A stretch of 64,000 nucleotides of DNA from NCBI GenBank assembly GCA_028280615.1, contig JANQLK010000016.1, positions 186,001-250,000 of the forward strand, given 5' to 3'. Below the pieces are notes generated by a model. That model was not told where the DNA came from. It saw only the letters and a list, made by a program, of their open reading frames with translations, and searched no databases. Below, one piece after another: positions 47,865 through 57,602 of the stretch (positions are counted from its first letter, which is position 1; each line of letters begins with the position of its first letter). Source of the stretch: Woeseiaceae bacterium. GTDB lineage: Bacteria; Pseudomonadota; Gammaproteobacteria; Steroidobacterales; Woeseiaceae. Made by a program: the position numbers and the translations under genes.

Positions 47865-49136
47865 TCAATCGTGCTCAAAGACCGCCGATGCCGTCGAGCC
47901 CGACATGACCAGCAGCATGTCGTAGCCGAAGACGACACCGGTTAACGCCTCGCTGGCCGCGGCCGGTCTCGTCGCCAGCACGGCCCGTATCGGTTCGAGG
48001 TCGATCAGCGTGAACGCGTCGTCCCACGCGGCGTCGATGAGCGGGTCGAGATCCTTGTGGTAGCCGTCTTTGGGTGCGCGTGGCTCGTAGTCCCACGTCG
48101 AGGGATTGAGTACGGCCGTCGGCGAGCCCTTGCCGGGAATCACCATGACCGAGAACGCCGTGCTCTGTTCCAGGGCGGCCAGTTCGGGCAGCAGGCTGCC
48201 GAGGTCCCAGGTGTTGGTCCGGTTGCGACCCCGGATAAGGTGATTCGCGCCGAGTTTGGCCATGACCCGCGGTGTGTCGCCCCGGGTGAGCGCGGTGTGC
48301 CAGTGCTCGAGGAAGTTCTCCCGCAGGTTGCCGGCCCGCAGCACGTTCGATGCATAGCCATCGCCATTCGTCCAGAAGCGATTGATCGTAAGCGTCGTTC
48401 TGAGCGTCTCGAGGATCGACGCGCTCTTGGCGTCGCGGTTCGGCCAAGCGTCCTCGACGTCACGAACGAGCTCGGGGTCGCCCGCGAACGTGAAGATGAA
48501 CTCCGGGTTCCCGGTCGTGCCGTGCTGCTCCCAACCGGCCGCGGACGCATCGACGAGTTGTCGGAGCGCATCCTCGGCGGCCGGCGGCTTCGGCCGATCC
48601 ACGAGTTCCCGCAGGAGCCTGCGGTCGCCCGCCACTTCGTAGTCGGCACCCCAGAGGACGGGCTCGTCGCCGGGCAGGGCAGCGCGCACGGCCGCGAGCA
48701 TCTCCGCTTCCTCGGCCATGCCGAAGAATGCGGGTTCGCCGCCCGGCTCCGCGTACAGCTGCCTCAAGGCGTCGAGGCCGCCGTCCTTGAGCGTCTCGTC
48801 GATGACGGCGGCCATCGGCGGCGAGATCTCGATCAGGAACTTGCTGTAGCCCGACTTGGTCAGCTCGGTGAACAGCATCGCGGCGAGCGTCGCGTTTTCG
48901 GCGATGCCATGCTCCTCGCCGAGCAGGAAGAACCGCGCCCGGTGGCCCTCGAGCAACAGCCGCTCCCAGGCCGGCCCCGAGAACTCGCTGCCGTCGAAGT
49001 CGAGCCGGTAGCGGTTGGTCGCGGCCGTATCGCCGATCCAGTCCTCGAGCGACGGCTCGCCGTCCTGAGCTGTGGCCCCGAGCGGCAGCGCCGCGATCGC
49101 AAAGACTGCCAGCGCGAATAGTCTTGGCATCTCCAA
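47865..49136 (-). CDS. Secreted EreA/ChaN-like protein
   Basis: 423 residues with a signal peptide (LFALAVFAIAALPLGATAQ). The motif FFLLGEEHGIAENATLAAML and the segment KFLIEISPPMAAVIDETL resemble the first conserved segment of the erythromycin-esterase/ChaN-type fold (Glu-His pair). Later blocks include VLWGADYEVAGDRRLL and KLGANHLIRGRN, the latter carrying another candidate His. Related proteins hydrolyse macrolide lactones or bind haem; neither can be assigned. Met3 (49130) is an alternative start. Confidence 0.6.
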   Translation of the reverse strand: MEMPRLFALAVFAIAALPLGATAQDGEPSLEDWIGDTAATNRYRLDFDGSEFSGPAWERLLLEGHRARFFLLGEEHGIAENATLAAMLFTELTKSGYSKFLIEISPPMAAVIDETLKDGGLDALRQLYAEPGGEPAFFGMAEEAEMLAAVRAALPGDEPVLWGADYEVAGDRRLLRELVDRPKPPAAEDALRQLVDASAAGWEQHGTTGNPEFIFTFAGDPELVRDVEDAWPNRDAKSASILETLRTTLTINRFWTNGDGYASNVLRAGNLRENFLEHWHTALTRGDTPRVMAKLGANHLIRGRNRTNTWDLGSLLPELAALEQSTAFSVMVIPGKGSPTAVLNPSTWDYEPRAPKDGYHKDLDPLIDAAWDDAFTLIDLEPIRAVLATRPAAASEALTGVVFGYDMLLVMSGSTASAVFEHD

Positions 49137-49212
49137 CCCCTTGGTTTTTGTTCTGCGCCGAGCTTAGCGCACGGCCTTCGCGCGGGTCCCGAGGCGAGGT
49201 ACCAACGATGGC

Positions 49213-51588
49213 CTATTCGTCGGGTTTCCGGAACGTCGGGTGGCGCTTCGGCCGCGCCTTCTGCTGCCATTCGAGCTGCTGCTCGCAGGCTTTCGCTAGC
49301 GTCGAGTACGCCTGTACCTGGCCAGCCTCGTACTGCTTCTCCCAGTCTCCGTCCTCGAGTTCCACGCCGTACCAGGCCGCGGCCTGGCGCGTGAAGAACG
49401 GATTCCAGAGATGCGTGCGCCCCATCGCGACGAGATCGGCGCGGCGCGTATGCAGGATCGTGTTCACCTGCGCGGCGTCGGTGATCGCGCCGACGGCCAT
49501 CGTCGCCATCTTCGGCACGTTACGGATGGCCTCGGCGAAGCCGGCCTGGAACATGCGGCCGTAGATCGGCTGCTGGTCGGGCACGGTCTGGCCGGCCGAC
49601 ACGTCGACGAGGTCGCAGCCGGCGCTCCGGAAGGCGTCGGCGATTGCGAACGTGTCCTGTTCGGTGATGCCGCCCTGCTTCCAGTCCGTCGCCGAGATCC
49701 TGACCGACATCGGCCGCTCGTCGGGCCACACGGCGCGCATCGCCTCGAATACCTCGAGCGGGTAGCGCAGCCGGTTCTCGATCGTGCCGCCGTACTCGTC
49801 GTCGCGCCGGTTGGTGAGCGGCGAGAGGAAGCTCGCGAGCAGGTAGCCGTGCGCGCAGTGCAGTTCGAGCATATCGAAGCCCGCGCGCGCGGACCGTTCC
49901 GCTGCCTGCACGAAATCGTCCCGAATCCGGTCCATCGTCGCGCGGTCGATCTCGGCCGGCACCTGGCTCTCGCCCTCGAACCACGGTATCGGCGAGGCCG
50001 AGACCAGCGGCCAGTTCTTGTCCGGGTCGTCGATCGGGTGGTCCATCTTTTCCCAGCCGAGCTGTGTGGACCCTTTGCGGCCCGAGTGGCCGAGCTGCAT
50101 GGCGATGCGCGTGTGCGTATTCGCGTGCACGAAGTCGACGATGCGCTTGAAGCCCGCTTCGTGCTCATCGGTCCACAGGCCCGGGCAGCCGAGCGTGATG
50201 CGCGCGTCGGGCGAGGGGCAGGTCATCTCGATGAACATCAGGCCCATGCCGCCGCGCGAGGCGCCGCAGTAGTGCGCGAAGTGCCAGTCCGTCAGGTTGC
50301 CGTCCTCGTTGGCCGAGTACTGCGCCATCGGCGACATGACGACACGGTTGCGCAGCGCCATGCCGCGAAGACGAAACGGGGTGAACATCGGCGTCGGTGA
50401 GCGCTCTCGGTAGTCGTTGCCGGTCTCGTCGAAGTAGCGCTGAATCCACTCGGCGTCGGCCTTCGCGACGAACGCGGGATCGCGAAGCCTCAGGTTGTCG
50501 TAGGTTACCGATTTCGCCCGGCACATCAGCACCATCGCAAACTGGTATGGGTCCATGTCGAATGAGCGTTCCATGTGCTCGAACCAGGCGAGGGACACGT
50601 CGGCGTTGTGCTGTGTGATCTGCACGGGCGTGCGCCGCTCGCGGTCGTACTCGGCGAACACGCGGTCGAGACCGTTCGTTTCGAGGTGCTCGATCGTTGC
50701 CTCGTGGAGGCCAATCGCGCAGTCCATCGCGAGCTTGGTTCCCGAGCCGATCGAGAAGTGCGCCGACGCCTTCGCGTCGCCGAGTATCGCCGCCTTGCCG
50801 ACGTGCCAGCGATTGCAGAAGATGCGCGGAAACTGCCGCCAGTAGGAGCGATTCAGGATCAACGGATGACCGTCGAGTTCCTCGGCGAACAGCGCTTCGA
50901 GCGCGGCGGCCGATGCCTGTTCGTCGAGCTTGTCGAAGCCCAGGCCCTGCCAGCACGCGTCGCTCATCTCGAATACCCAGGTCGAGCGCTCGCGCGTGTA
51001 CTGGTAGGTGTGCGCGCAGACGACGCCGTGCTCGGTCTCGCGGAAGAAGAACGTGAAATCCGTGAGCGGCCGCGTCGAGCCCATCCAGCAGAAGCGATTG
51101 CTCTTCACCGCCACCGAGACGTCGAAGCCGTCCGGGCCGCTGTGCGCCTCGCGAATCGCCGAATTGATGCCGTCGCAGGCGACGATCAGGTCGGCGTCGG
51201 CGAAGCGCTCGTCCAGCTCGCCGGGACTGATCGACACCTCGAAGTTGAGCGTTACACCGAGCTCGCGACAGCGGTCGTGCAGAATATTCAGGAGATGCAC
51301 GCGCGACGTGCCGCAGAAGCCGTTGCCGCGGCACTTCATGACCTTGCCCTTGTAGTGAATGTCGATATCGTCCCAGTAGGCGAACTCCTCGCGCATCCGC
51401 CGATAGGTCTCGGCGTCGCGCGATTCGTACTCGTCCAGCGATTCGTCCGAGAAGACGACGCCGAAGCCGAACGTATCGTCGGGGCGGTTCTGTTCGTAGA
51501 CCTCGATTTCCCAGTCGGGACGGGCCTTCTTGGTCAGGAGCGCAAAGTACAGCCCGCCCGGGCCGCCGCCGATTACCGCAATTTTCAT
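49213..51588 (-). CDS. 2-aminobenzoyl-CoA monooxygenase/reductase-type bifunctional flavoprotein
   Basis: 791 residues, two fused flavoenzymes. N-terminal FAD monooxygenase (about 1-390): dinucleotide motif AVIGGGPGGLYFALL, DLIVACDGINSAIR, AAILGDAKASAHFSIGSG. C-terminal NADH:flavin oxidoreductase of the OYE type (about 400-770): RVVMSPMAQYSANEDG, LQLGHSGRKGST, FDMLELHCAHGYLLASF. This pairing is that of anthraniloyl-CoA monooxygenase/reductase, which hydroxylates and reduces the CoA-bound ring. Salicyloyl-CoA 5-hydroxylases are close relatives. Neighbouring aminobenzoate-CoA ligase-like and RidA genes favour the aminobenzoate role. Confidence 0.85.
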   Translation of the reverse strand: MKIAVIGGGPGGLYFALLTKKARPDWEIEVYEQNRPDDTFGFGVVFSDESLDEYESRDAETYRRMREEFAYWDDIDIHYKGKVMKCRGNGFCGTSRVHLLNILHDRCRELGVTLNFEVSISPGELDERFADADLIVACDGINSAIREAHSGPDGFDVSVAVKSNRFCWMGSTRPLTDFTFFFRETEHGVVCAHTYQYTRERSTWVFEMSDACWQGLGFDKLDEQASAAALEALFAEELDGHPLILNRSYWRQFPRIFCNRWHVGKAAILGDAKASAHFSIGSGTKLAMDCAIGLHEATIEHLETNGLDRVFAEYDRERRTPVQITQHNADVSLAWFEHMERSFDMDPYQFAMVLMCRAKSVTYDNLRLRDPAFVAKADAEWIQRYFDETGNDYRERSPTPMFTPFRLRGMALRNRVVMSPMAQYSANEDGNLTDWHFAHYCGASRGGMGLMFIEMTCPSPDARITLGCPGLWTDEHEAGFKRIVDFVHANTHTRIAMQLGHSGRKGSTQLGWEKMDHPIDDPDKNWPLVSASPIPWFEGESQVPAEIDRATMDRIRDDFVQAAERSARAGFDMLELHCAHGYLLASFLSPLTNRRDDEYGGTIENRLRYPLEVFEAMRAVWPDERPMSVRISATDWKQGGITEQDTFAIADAFRSAGCDLVDVSAGQTVPDQQPIYGRMFQAGFAEAIRNVPKMATMAVGAITDAAQVNTILHTRRADLVAMGRTHLWNPFFTRQAAAWYGVELEDGDWEKQYEAGQVQAYSTLAKACEQQLEWQQKARPKRHPTFRKPDE

Positions 51589-51622
51589 ACTTTCAGACTC
51601 GCGATCGATAGCTCCCAGTTAG

Positions 51623-51652
51623 TTTATACATGAAGTATTTATATATAAAGTA
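51623..51652. promoter_or_regulatory. Tandem 15-bp direct repeat, operator candidate for the MarR regulator
   Basis: TTTATACATGAAGTA (51623-51637) and TTTATATATAAAGTA (51638-51652) are adjacent copies. The second contains the perfect palindrome TTTATATATAAA. They sit in the 84-bp gap between the divergent monooxygenase and MarR genes, in an AT-rich patch amid GC-rich DNA. MarR proteins commonly bind palindromic AT-rich sites at such places. Confidence 0.55.
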
Positions 51653-51672
51653 AATTGCGCTAAAGTGAGCGC

Positions 51673-52152
51673 ATGGAAGCCACGCGCCTGATCGGTAACC
51701 GCCGCGAGCAGCAATCGGTTCGCCTGTGGCTCGAACTGCTGCGCTGCGCCAAGCTGCAGGAGCAGCGCCTGGGCAGCCGCATGAAGAAGACCTTCGGCCA
51801 CAGCCTGACCCGCTTCGACGTGCTGTCGCAGCTGTACCGCTCGGAGGGCCACACGCTGCCGGTCACGGCGCTCGCGACCAAGCTGCTCGCGTCCGCCAGT
51901 CGCAACATTACGGGTCTCGTCGACCGCATGGAGCACGACGGCCTCGTTGAGCGGCGCGCCAATCCGGACGACCGCCGCAGTTTCACGATCAGCCTGACCG
52001 AGCGCGGCCGCGCAACGTTCGAGGAGATGGCGATCGAGCATGCGCGCTGGGTCGCCGACGGTTTCGAGGGCTTAAGCCAGGGCGAGCTCAAGGCGCTGCA
52101 GTCGACGATGATCGGCCTGCGCGAGCACCTCGAGCAGGGCGGCGAAACATGA
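51673..52152 (+). CDS. MarR-family transcriptional regulator
   Basis: 159 residues. Winged-helix domain with LTRFDVLSQLYRSEGHTLPV, LLASASRNITGLVDRMEHDG and the wing LVERRANPDDRRSFTI. It is divergent from the monooxygenase and first in the rightward run of catabolic genes, so it is probably the local repressor, with an aromatic CoA ester as the likely ligand. A direct-repeat operator candidate lies just upstream. The family role is known; the ligand is inferred. Confidence 0.9.
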   Translation: MEATRLIGNRREQQSVRLWLELLRCAKLQEQRLGSRMKKTFGHSLTRFDVLSQLYRSEGHTLPVTALATKLLASASRNITGLVDRMEHDGLVERRANPDDRRSFTISLTERGRATFEEMAIEHARWVADGFEGLSQGELKALQSTMIGLREHLEQGGET

Positions 52153-52174
52153 TTCCGGATACCGGGGGACGGTC

Positions 52175-52927
52175 ATGAACAGCCTTGAAGGCCAGCATGC
52201 GCTGGTCACGGGCGGATCGACGGGCATCGGGCTCGCGATCGCGAAGGCCATGGCGGGCGCGGGCGCGAAGGTCACGATCGCGAGCCGCGACACCGAGCGG
52301 CTCGACGCCGTCGCCGCCGAGCATCCCGGCATCGAGGCAATGCCGCTCGACGTCGCCGATGGCGACAGCGTGACCAAAGCGATCGCCTCGATCGACCCGG
52401 TCGACGTCCTCGTCAACAACGCAGGCATCGTCAGCACGGCGCCGTTCGAGCGTTCGACGCTCGAGTCGTTCGAGAAGATCATGGCCGTGAACGTCTACGG
52501 TGCCTTCCGGTGCACGCAGGCCGTGCTGCCCGGGATGCGCGAGCGCAAGCGCGGACGGATCATCAACATCGCGAGCACGGCGGCGCTCAAGGGCTACGCC
52601 TACGTCTCGATGTACACGGCGTCGAAGCACGCGGTCCTCGGCATGACGCGCGCGCTGGCGCTCGAACTTGCCGAGACGCCGATCACGGCCAACTGCGTCT
52701 GCCCGGGATTTACCGATACGCCCATGGCGGACGGCGCCATCGAGCACCTCACGGGTCGAACGGGACGGTCCGAGGACGAGGTGCTGGCCGAACTCGTCAA
52801 ACACAATCCGCAGAAGCGGCTGATCGACCCCGCCGAAGTCGCCGCCGCCGTGCTCTGGCTGTGCGCCGACGAAAGCCGCTCGATCAGCGGTCAGGCGATC
52901 GCCGTCGCGGGCGGCGAGGTCATGTAA
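52175..52927 (+). CDS. Short-chain dehydrogenase/reductase (probable 3-hydroxyacyl-CoA dehydrogenase)
   Basis: 250 residues. Classical SDR: NAD-binding [19 protein letters not shown] motif in [10 protein letters not shown], Ser in [12 protein letters not shown], and the catalytic [10 protein letters not shown]. It lies 22 nt after the MarR gene and before the enoyl-CoA hydratase. In the known 2-aminobenzoyl-CoA pathway a 3-hydroxyacyl-CoA dehydrogenase is encoded in the cluster, which suits this gene. Substrate inferred from context. Confidence 0.85.
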   Translation: MNSLEGQHALVTGGSTGIGLAIAKAMAGAGAKVTIASRDTERLDAVAAEHPGIEAMPLDVADGDSVTKAIASIDPVDVLVNNAGIVSTAPFERSTLESFEKIMAVNVYGAFRCTQAVLPGMRERKRGRIINIASTAALKGYAYVSMYTASKHAVLGMTRALALELAETPITANCVCPGFTDTPMADGAIEHLTGRTGRSEDEVLAELVKHNPQKRLIDPAEVAAAVLWLCADESRSISGQAIAVAGGEVM

Positions 52928-52944
52928 CCCCGAGGGACTGTACG

Positions 52945-53760
52945 ATGTCGATCAAGCCGGAATCCTTCTCGCCCGAACACTTCCTCTGGTCGTTTGCCGA
53001 CGGGGTCGCGACCGTTCAGCTGAATCGGCCCGATCGCAAGAATCCACTGACCTTCGATTCCTACGCCGAACTGCGCGACACGTTTCGGGCACTCGTGTAT
53101 GCGGACACCGTGAAGGCGGTCGTGTTCGCGCCCAACGGCGGCAATTTCTGTTCGGGCGGCGACGTGCACGACATCATCGGCCCGCTCGTCGAGATGAACA
53201 TGCGCGATCTGTTGAAGTTCACGCGCATGACGGGCGACCTCGTCAAGGCCATGCGTCACTGCCCGCAGCCGCTGATCGCGGCCGTCGACGGCGTGTCGGC
53301 CGGCGCCGGCGCGATCATACCGATGGCATCGGACCTGCGTATCGGGACGCCCGGCGCCAAGACCTATTTCCTGTTCAACCGCGTGGGCCTCGCCGGCTGC
53401 GACATGGGCGCCTGTGCGATGCTGCCGCGGATCATCGGCCAGGGCCGCGCGGCCGAACTGCTGTATACGGGCCGCAAGATGACCGCCGACGAGGGGCTCG
53501 CCTGGGGCTACTTCAATCGCATCGTGGACGCCTCGGCGCTGCTCGACGCCGCAGAGGAGCTGGCGGGCGAGATAGCGGCCGGCCCGGCTTTCGCGAACGG
53601 CATGACCAAGAATCAGCTCAACGTCGAATGGGACATGAGCCTCGACACGGCCATCGAGGCCGAAGCCCAGGCGCAGGCCATCTGCATGCAAACCGCCGAC
53701 TTCGAGCGCGCCTACCGCGCCTTCGTCGACGGCAAGACGCCGGTATTCGAGGGAGACTGA
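52945..53760 (+). CDS. Enoyl-CoA hydratase/isomerase family protein
   Basis: 271 residues from the ATG at 52945. Crotonase fold: [19 protein letters not shown], the oxyanion loop [14 protein letters not shown] and [20 protein letters not shown]; the second half has [20 protein letters not shown]. In the aminobenzoyl-CoA pathway such an enzyme would hydrate or open the ring-derived enoyl-CoA. Start and 17-nt gap to the SDR suggest one operon. The precise substrate is inferred. Confidence 0.88.
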   Translation: MSIKPESFSPEHFLWSFADGVATVQLNRPDRKNPLTFDSYAELRDTFRALVYADTVKAVVFAPNGGNFCSGGDVHDIIGPLVEMNMRDLLKFTRMTGDLVKAMRHCPQPLIAAVDGVSAGAGAIIPMASDLRIGTPGAKTYFLFNRVGLAGCDMGACAMLPRIIGQGRAAELLYTGRKMTADEGLAWGYFNRIVDASALLDAAEELAGEIAAGPAFANGMTKNQLNVEWDMSLDTAIEAEAQAQAICMQTADFERAYRAFVDGKTPVFEGD

Positions 53761-53763
53761 CGC

Positions 53764-54954
53764 GTGGCCGACCCGAGCTTTCTCGACTGGCCGTTTCTCG
53801 ACGACGCGCATCGCAGGCTTGCGGCCGAGCTGGAGGCCTGGTGCGAGTCGGAGCTCTTGCCCTTCGTCGACAGCGGCGATCTGCACGACGATCTCGATGC
53901 GAGCTGCCGCAGGCTCTTGGGGATGCTCGGCGCGGCCGGCTTCACGCGCTACGCGGTCCCCGCCGCATACGGCGGCGTGCATGAGGCCCTCGACGTCCGT
54001 TCGCTGTGCCTGATCCGCATGACGCTCGCCTACTACTCGGGTCTCGCGGATTTCGTGTTCGCGATGCAGGGCCTGGGTTCGGGAACGATCTCGCTGTTCG
54101 CGGACGACCGCATCAAGGCCCGCTATCTTCCCGGCGTCGCGGCGGGCGAGCGCTGCGCGGCGTTCGCGCTGACCGAGCCCGAGTCGGGCTCGGATGTCTC
54201 CGCGACGCGCACTCGCGCCGAGCGCGACGGCGACGAGTGGCGCATCGACGGCACGAAGACCTACATTTCCAACGGCGGCATCGCCGACCAGTACGTCGTA
54301 TTCGCTCGCACGGGCGAGGCCGAGGGCGCGCGCGGCCTGTCCGCGTTCGTCGTGGACGCGGACACGCCGGGCCTAGAGGTCGCCGAGCGCATCGACGTCA
54401 TCGCGCCGCATCCGCTGGCAACGCTCGAGTTCAACGGCTGCCGCGTGCCGGCCGGCAACCGGCTCGGCGACGGCGGCAGCGGCTTCAAGGCGGCCATGGC
54501 GACGCTCGATATCTTCCGGCCGACCGTCGGTGCCGCGGCGCTCGGCTTCGCGCGCCGGGCACTCGACGAGGCGACCGGGCGCTCGCGCCGCCGGCAGCTG
54601 TTCGGCGCGCCGTTGCACGACCTTCAGCTCGTGCAGGGCATGCTCGGCGAGTCGGCGCTCGATATCGATGCGAGCGCGTTGCTCGTTTTCCGCGCGGCCT
54701 GGGCGAAGGACCGGGGCCAGGCGCGGATCACCCGCGAAGCGGCCATGGCGAAGCTCTACGCCACGGAGTCCGCGCAGGCCGTCATCGACAAGGCCGTGCA
54801 GATCTTCGGCGGTGACGGCGTGCTCGCCGGCAACAAGGTCGAGGAACTGTACCGCGAGATTCGCGCGCTCAGAATCTACGAGGGCGCATCCGAAGTTCAG
54901 AAAGTCGTGATCGCACGCGCGCATCTCGCCCAGGCGGCCGAAGCCGATGGCTAA
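53764..54954 (+). CDS. Acyl-CoA dehydrogenase
   Basis: 396 residues, GTG start 3 nt after the hydratase stop. Family features: [20 protein letters not shown] (FAD-contact region), [16 protein letters not shown], and the C-terminal [20 protein letters not shown] then [19 protein letters not shown]. The usual catalytic Glu region (YEGASEVQK) is present. It would oxidise a saturated acyl-CoA of the degradation route. Its last 8 nt overlap the thioesterase. Confidence 0.92.
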   Translation: MADPSFLDWPFLDDAHRRLAAELEAWCESELLPFVDSGDLHDDLDASCRRLLGMLGAAGFTRYAVPAAYGGVHEALDVRSLCLIRMTLAYYSGLADFVFAMQGLGSGTISLFADDRIKARYLPGVAAGERCAAFALTEPESGSDVSATRTRAERDGDEWRIDGTKTYISNGGIADQYVVFARTGEAEGARGLSAFVVDADTPGLEVAERIDVIAPHPLATLEFNGCRVPAGNRLGDGGSGFKAAMATLDIFRPTVGAAALGFARRALDEATGRSRRRQLFGAPLHDLQLVQGMLGESALDIDASALLVFRAAWAKDRGQARITREAAMAKLYATESAQAVIDKAVQIFGGDGVLAGNKVEELYREIRALRIYEGASEVQKVVIARAHLAQAAEADG

Positions 54955-55378
54955 GCGCTACTCGACCAGGTTTCGCATTCGCCACGGGCACACGGACCCC
55001 GCGGGCATCGTGTTCTACCCGCGCTACTACGAGCTGATCAGCGCGACGATCGAGGATTTCTTCCGCGAGGCGCTCGACATGCCGTTCGGCGACCTGCACG
55101 TCCGTCAGCGACTGGGCGTGCCCACCGTGCACATCGAGACCACGTTTCTCGCGCCGAGCTACTGCGACGAGGAGCTCGAGTTCTCACTCGTCGTCGAGAA
55201 GCTCGGTCGAACCTCGGCGACGTTTCGGATCGACGCGAGCAGGGAAGGCGAGAAGCGGCTGTCGAGCCGGCACGTACTCGCGAACGTCGCGCTCGACGAT
55301 ATGCGTCCGACGCCGTTCGGCAGAAACGTGCGCGGGCGCCTCGAAGAGTACCTGGTCGGCGAGGAGCAAGACGCATGA
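54947..55378 (+). CDS. 4-hydroxybenzoyl-CoA-thioesterase-family protein
   Basis: 143 residues, hotdog fold. The catalytic segment is [20 protein letters not shown] (Asp in HTDPAG), followed by the typical [10 protein letters not shown]. These enzymes hydrolyse acyl-CoA thioesters. In aromatic CoA clusters they are thought to rescue CoA trapped on dead-end intermediates. It overlaps the acyl-CoA dehydrogenase by 8 nt and the RidA gene by 4 nt. Confidence 0.88.
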   Translation: MAKRYSTRFRIRHGHTDPAGIVFYPRYYELISATIEDFFREALDMPFGDLHVRQRLGVPTVHIETTFLAPSYCDEELEFSLVVEKLGRTSATFRIDASREGEKRLSSRHVLANVALDDMRPTPFGRNVRGRLEEYLVGEEQDA

Positions 55379-55776
55379 GAACCCTGCTGCCGCCGGATTG
55401 GCCGAGGCCCAGGGGCTACGCGAACGGTATTGCCGTCGATGCCGGCAGACTCGTGTTCGTCGCGGGCCAGGTCGGTTGGGACAAGGATGGCGTATTCGCC
55501 TCGGACGATCTCGTCGACCAGTTCCGGCAGACGCTCGAGAATACGCTTGCGATCATGGCCGAGGCGGGCGCCGCTGCGGAGCATATCGTGCGAATGACCT
55601 GGTACATCACCGACCGCGATGAGTACCTCGCGCGCCTCAAGGAGTTCGGCGAAGTCTATCGCTCCGTGATCGGCAAGCACTACCCGGCCATGGCCTGCGT
55701 CGAAGTCAGCGGGCTCATGGAAGCGCGCGCGAAAATCGAAATAGAAACGACCTGCGTTGTTGCCGATCCGGCATGA
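55375..55776 (+). CDS. RidA (YjgF) family enamine/imine deaminase
   Basis: 133 residues, ATG overlapping the thioesterase stop. RidA signatures: PRGYANGIAVDAGRLVFVAG at the start, QFRQTLENTLAIMAEAGA, and ACVEVSGLMEARAKIEIET at the end with the Arg site for the carboxylate. RidA enzymes deaminate enamine or imine intermediates. Its presence inside the operon points to an amino-containing ring intermediate, supporting aminobenzoate rather than salicylate as substrate. Confidence 0.9.
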   Translation: MRTLLPPDWPRPRGYANGIAVDAGRLVFVAGQVGWDKDGVFASDDLVDQFRQTLENTLAIMAEAGAAAEHIVRMTWYITDRDEYLARLKEFGEVYRSVIGKHYPAMACVEVSGLMEARAKIEIETTCVVADPA

Positions 55777-55785
55777 GGAGGAGCA

Positions 55786-57360
55786 ATGAATCCCACGGCC
55801 CACACCGATAGCTTCACCCGCGATAATCTACCGCCCGAGGACCAGCGACCCGTCTTCCTGAACACGTTGCCGGCGCTTGAGTTTCCGGCCGTGCTCAACT
55901 GCGTCGATCCGCTGCTCGACGCGCATATCCTAAAGGGCCGCGGCGACCGCCCCGCGGTACGTTCGCTCGACGAGCGCTGGACCTACTCGGAGCTCGCCGA
56001 GCGCGTCAATCGAATCGCCAACCTGCTCGTCGAGCGGGAGGCCGTGAAGCCCGGCAATCGCGTGCTCATGCGCTTCCCGAACTCGCCGCTGTTCGCGGCC
56101 TGTTACCTGGCCGTGCTGAAGTGCGGTGCCGTCGCCGTGCCGACGATGCCGCTCTTGCGGGCGCGCGAGCTCGAGACGATCGCGGACAAGGCGCAGGTAT
56201 CGCACGCGCTGGTCGACAGCGCGCTGTCCGCCGAACTCGAGGCCGTGGGCGTGCCCCGGGTACTCGAATCGGATGCCCTCATGGCCGCCATGCAGGACTA
56301 CGGCACCGAGTTCGATGCCTTCCCGACGGCCAGCGACGACGTCGCCCTGATCGCGTTCACGAGCGGCACGACCGGCGACCCGAAGGGCTGCATGCACTAT
56401 CACAGCGACGTTATCGCCATGTGCGCGACCTTCTCGGAGCGGGTTCTGAAGCCGACGGCCGACGACGTGTTCATCGGCTCGCCGCCGCTGGCCTTCACGT
56501 TCGGCCTGGGCGGTCTGCTGACGTTCCCGCTGTATGCGGGAGCGAGCACGGTCCTGTTGGGCAGCGCGCCGCCGCCGGTTCTTGCCGACGCGATAGAGGC
56601 GACGGGCGCGACGATCTGTTTCACGGCGCCAACGGCTTACAAGGTGCTGCTGGCCGAAGACCTGCTGGGCAAGCTCGGTTCGCTGCGCATCGCCGTCTCG
56701 GCGGGCGAGCACCTGCCGAAACCGATCTATGAGGAGTGGTCCGAGCGCATGCAGGCGACGATGATCGACGGCATCGGCGCGACCGAGATTATCCACATCT
56801 TCCTGTCAATGACCGGCGACGACGACGTCGCCGGGTCCACGGGTGTTCCCGTGCCCGGCTACGAGCTCGCAATTTTCGACGAGCAGATGAACGAACTGGG
56901 CGACGACGCTGAAGGGCTGCTCGGCGTGCGCGGGCCGACGGGCTGCAAGTACCTCGCTGACGACCGGCAAACGGACTACGTTCGGAACGGCTGGAACCTC
57001 ACCGGCGACCGTTTCAAGCGGGACGCAGACGGACGCTACTGGTACGTTGCGCGCAACGACGACATGATCATCTGCTCGGGCTACAACATCTCGGGTCCCG
57101 AAGTGGAGAGCGCCCTGCTGGGCCACGGCGCCGTCCGCGAATGCGCCGTCGTGGCGGCGCCCGACAGCGAGCGCGGGCACGTGCCAAAAGCGTTCGTCGT
57201 CCTCGCGGCGGGCCAGCCGCCGTCCGACGCGCTGAGCGACGAACTCAAACAGTTCGTCAAGGATACGATTGCGCCGTTCAAGTACCCGCGGCACATCGAG
57301 TACATCGATGAGCTGCCCAGGACCCAGACCGGCAAGATCAAGCGCTTCGCGCTGCGTTGA
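55786..57360 (+). CDS. 2-aminobenzoate/benzoate-type CoA ligase
   Basis: 524 residues. AMP-forming ligase motifs: LIAFTSGTTGDPKGCMHYHS (P-loop), GIGATEIIHIFLS, GWNLTGDRFKRDADGRYWYV and the C-terminal Lys in RTQTGKIKRF. The N-terminal part (NLPPEDQRPVFLNTLPALEF then PAVLNCVDPLLDA) matches aminobenzoate-CoA ligase-type proteins. It activates the aromatic acid with ATP and CoA, the first step of the pathway, and is last in the operon here. Close ligases act on benzoate or 3-hydroxybenzoate. Confidence 0.82.
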   Translation: MNPTAHTDSFTRDNLPPEDQRPVFLNTLPALEFPAVLNCVDPLLDAHILKGRGDRPAVRSLDERWTYSELAERVNRIANLLVEREAVKPGNRVLMRFPNSPLFAACYLAVLKCGAVAVPTMPLLRARELETIADKAQVSHALVDSALSAELEAVGVPRVLESDALMAAMQDYGTEFDAFPTASDDVALIAFTSGTTGDPKGCMHYHSDVIAMCATFSERVLKPTADDVFIGSPPLAFTFGLGGLLTFPLYAGASTVLLGSAPPPVLADAIEATGATICFTAPTAYKVLLAEDLLGKLGSLRIAVSAGEHLPKPIYEEWSERMQATMIDGIGATEIIHIFLSMTGDDDVAGSTGVPVPGYELAIFDEQMNELGDDAEGLLGVRGPTGCKYLADDRQTDYVRNGWNLTGDRFKRDADGRYWYVARNDDMIICSGYNISGPEVESALLGHGAVRECAVVAAPDSERGHVPKAFVVLAAGQPPSDALSDELKQFVKDTIAPFKYPRHIEYIDELPRTQTGKIKRFALR

Positions 57361-57485
57361 AGGCGGATTATCGTCCCGACGATCGAGTGGCAGTACACGG
57401 GACCCCCCTTTAGGCCCGGACGTGATTCGTTCCTGTCCCGTGCAAGCCTGGGCCGCCTGCGCGCGCCAGGCGATCATGCAATAGC

Positions 57486-57499
57486 TGACAGCGCTGTCA
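57486..57499. promoter_or_regulatory. Perfect 14-bp palindrome upstream of the DUF3461 gene
   Basis: TGACAGCGCTGTCA, followed 6 bp later by another half-site (TTGTCAG). It lies 104 bp before the ATG. The 5-4-5 layout suits a dimeric regulator. No regulator is assigned. Confidence 0.35.
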
Positions 57500-57602
57500 C
57501 TATTTGTCAGAATGCAGGCTTCGGCCGGCCGGCCGCCTCGGTACCGGAGACAGGCCGGCAGAACGCCGCGCGCCGGTACGAACACCGCGGGAGAAGGTGC
57601 AC

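Noticed and set aside
57396..57442. CACGGGAC/GTCCCGTG inverted repeat after the CoA ligase as terminator
   Set aside because: The 31-nt loop and lack of a T-tract make it a weak candidate.
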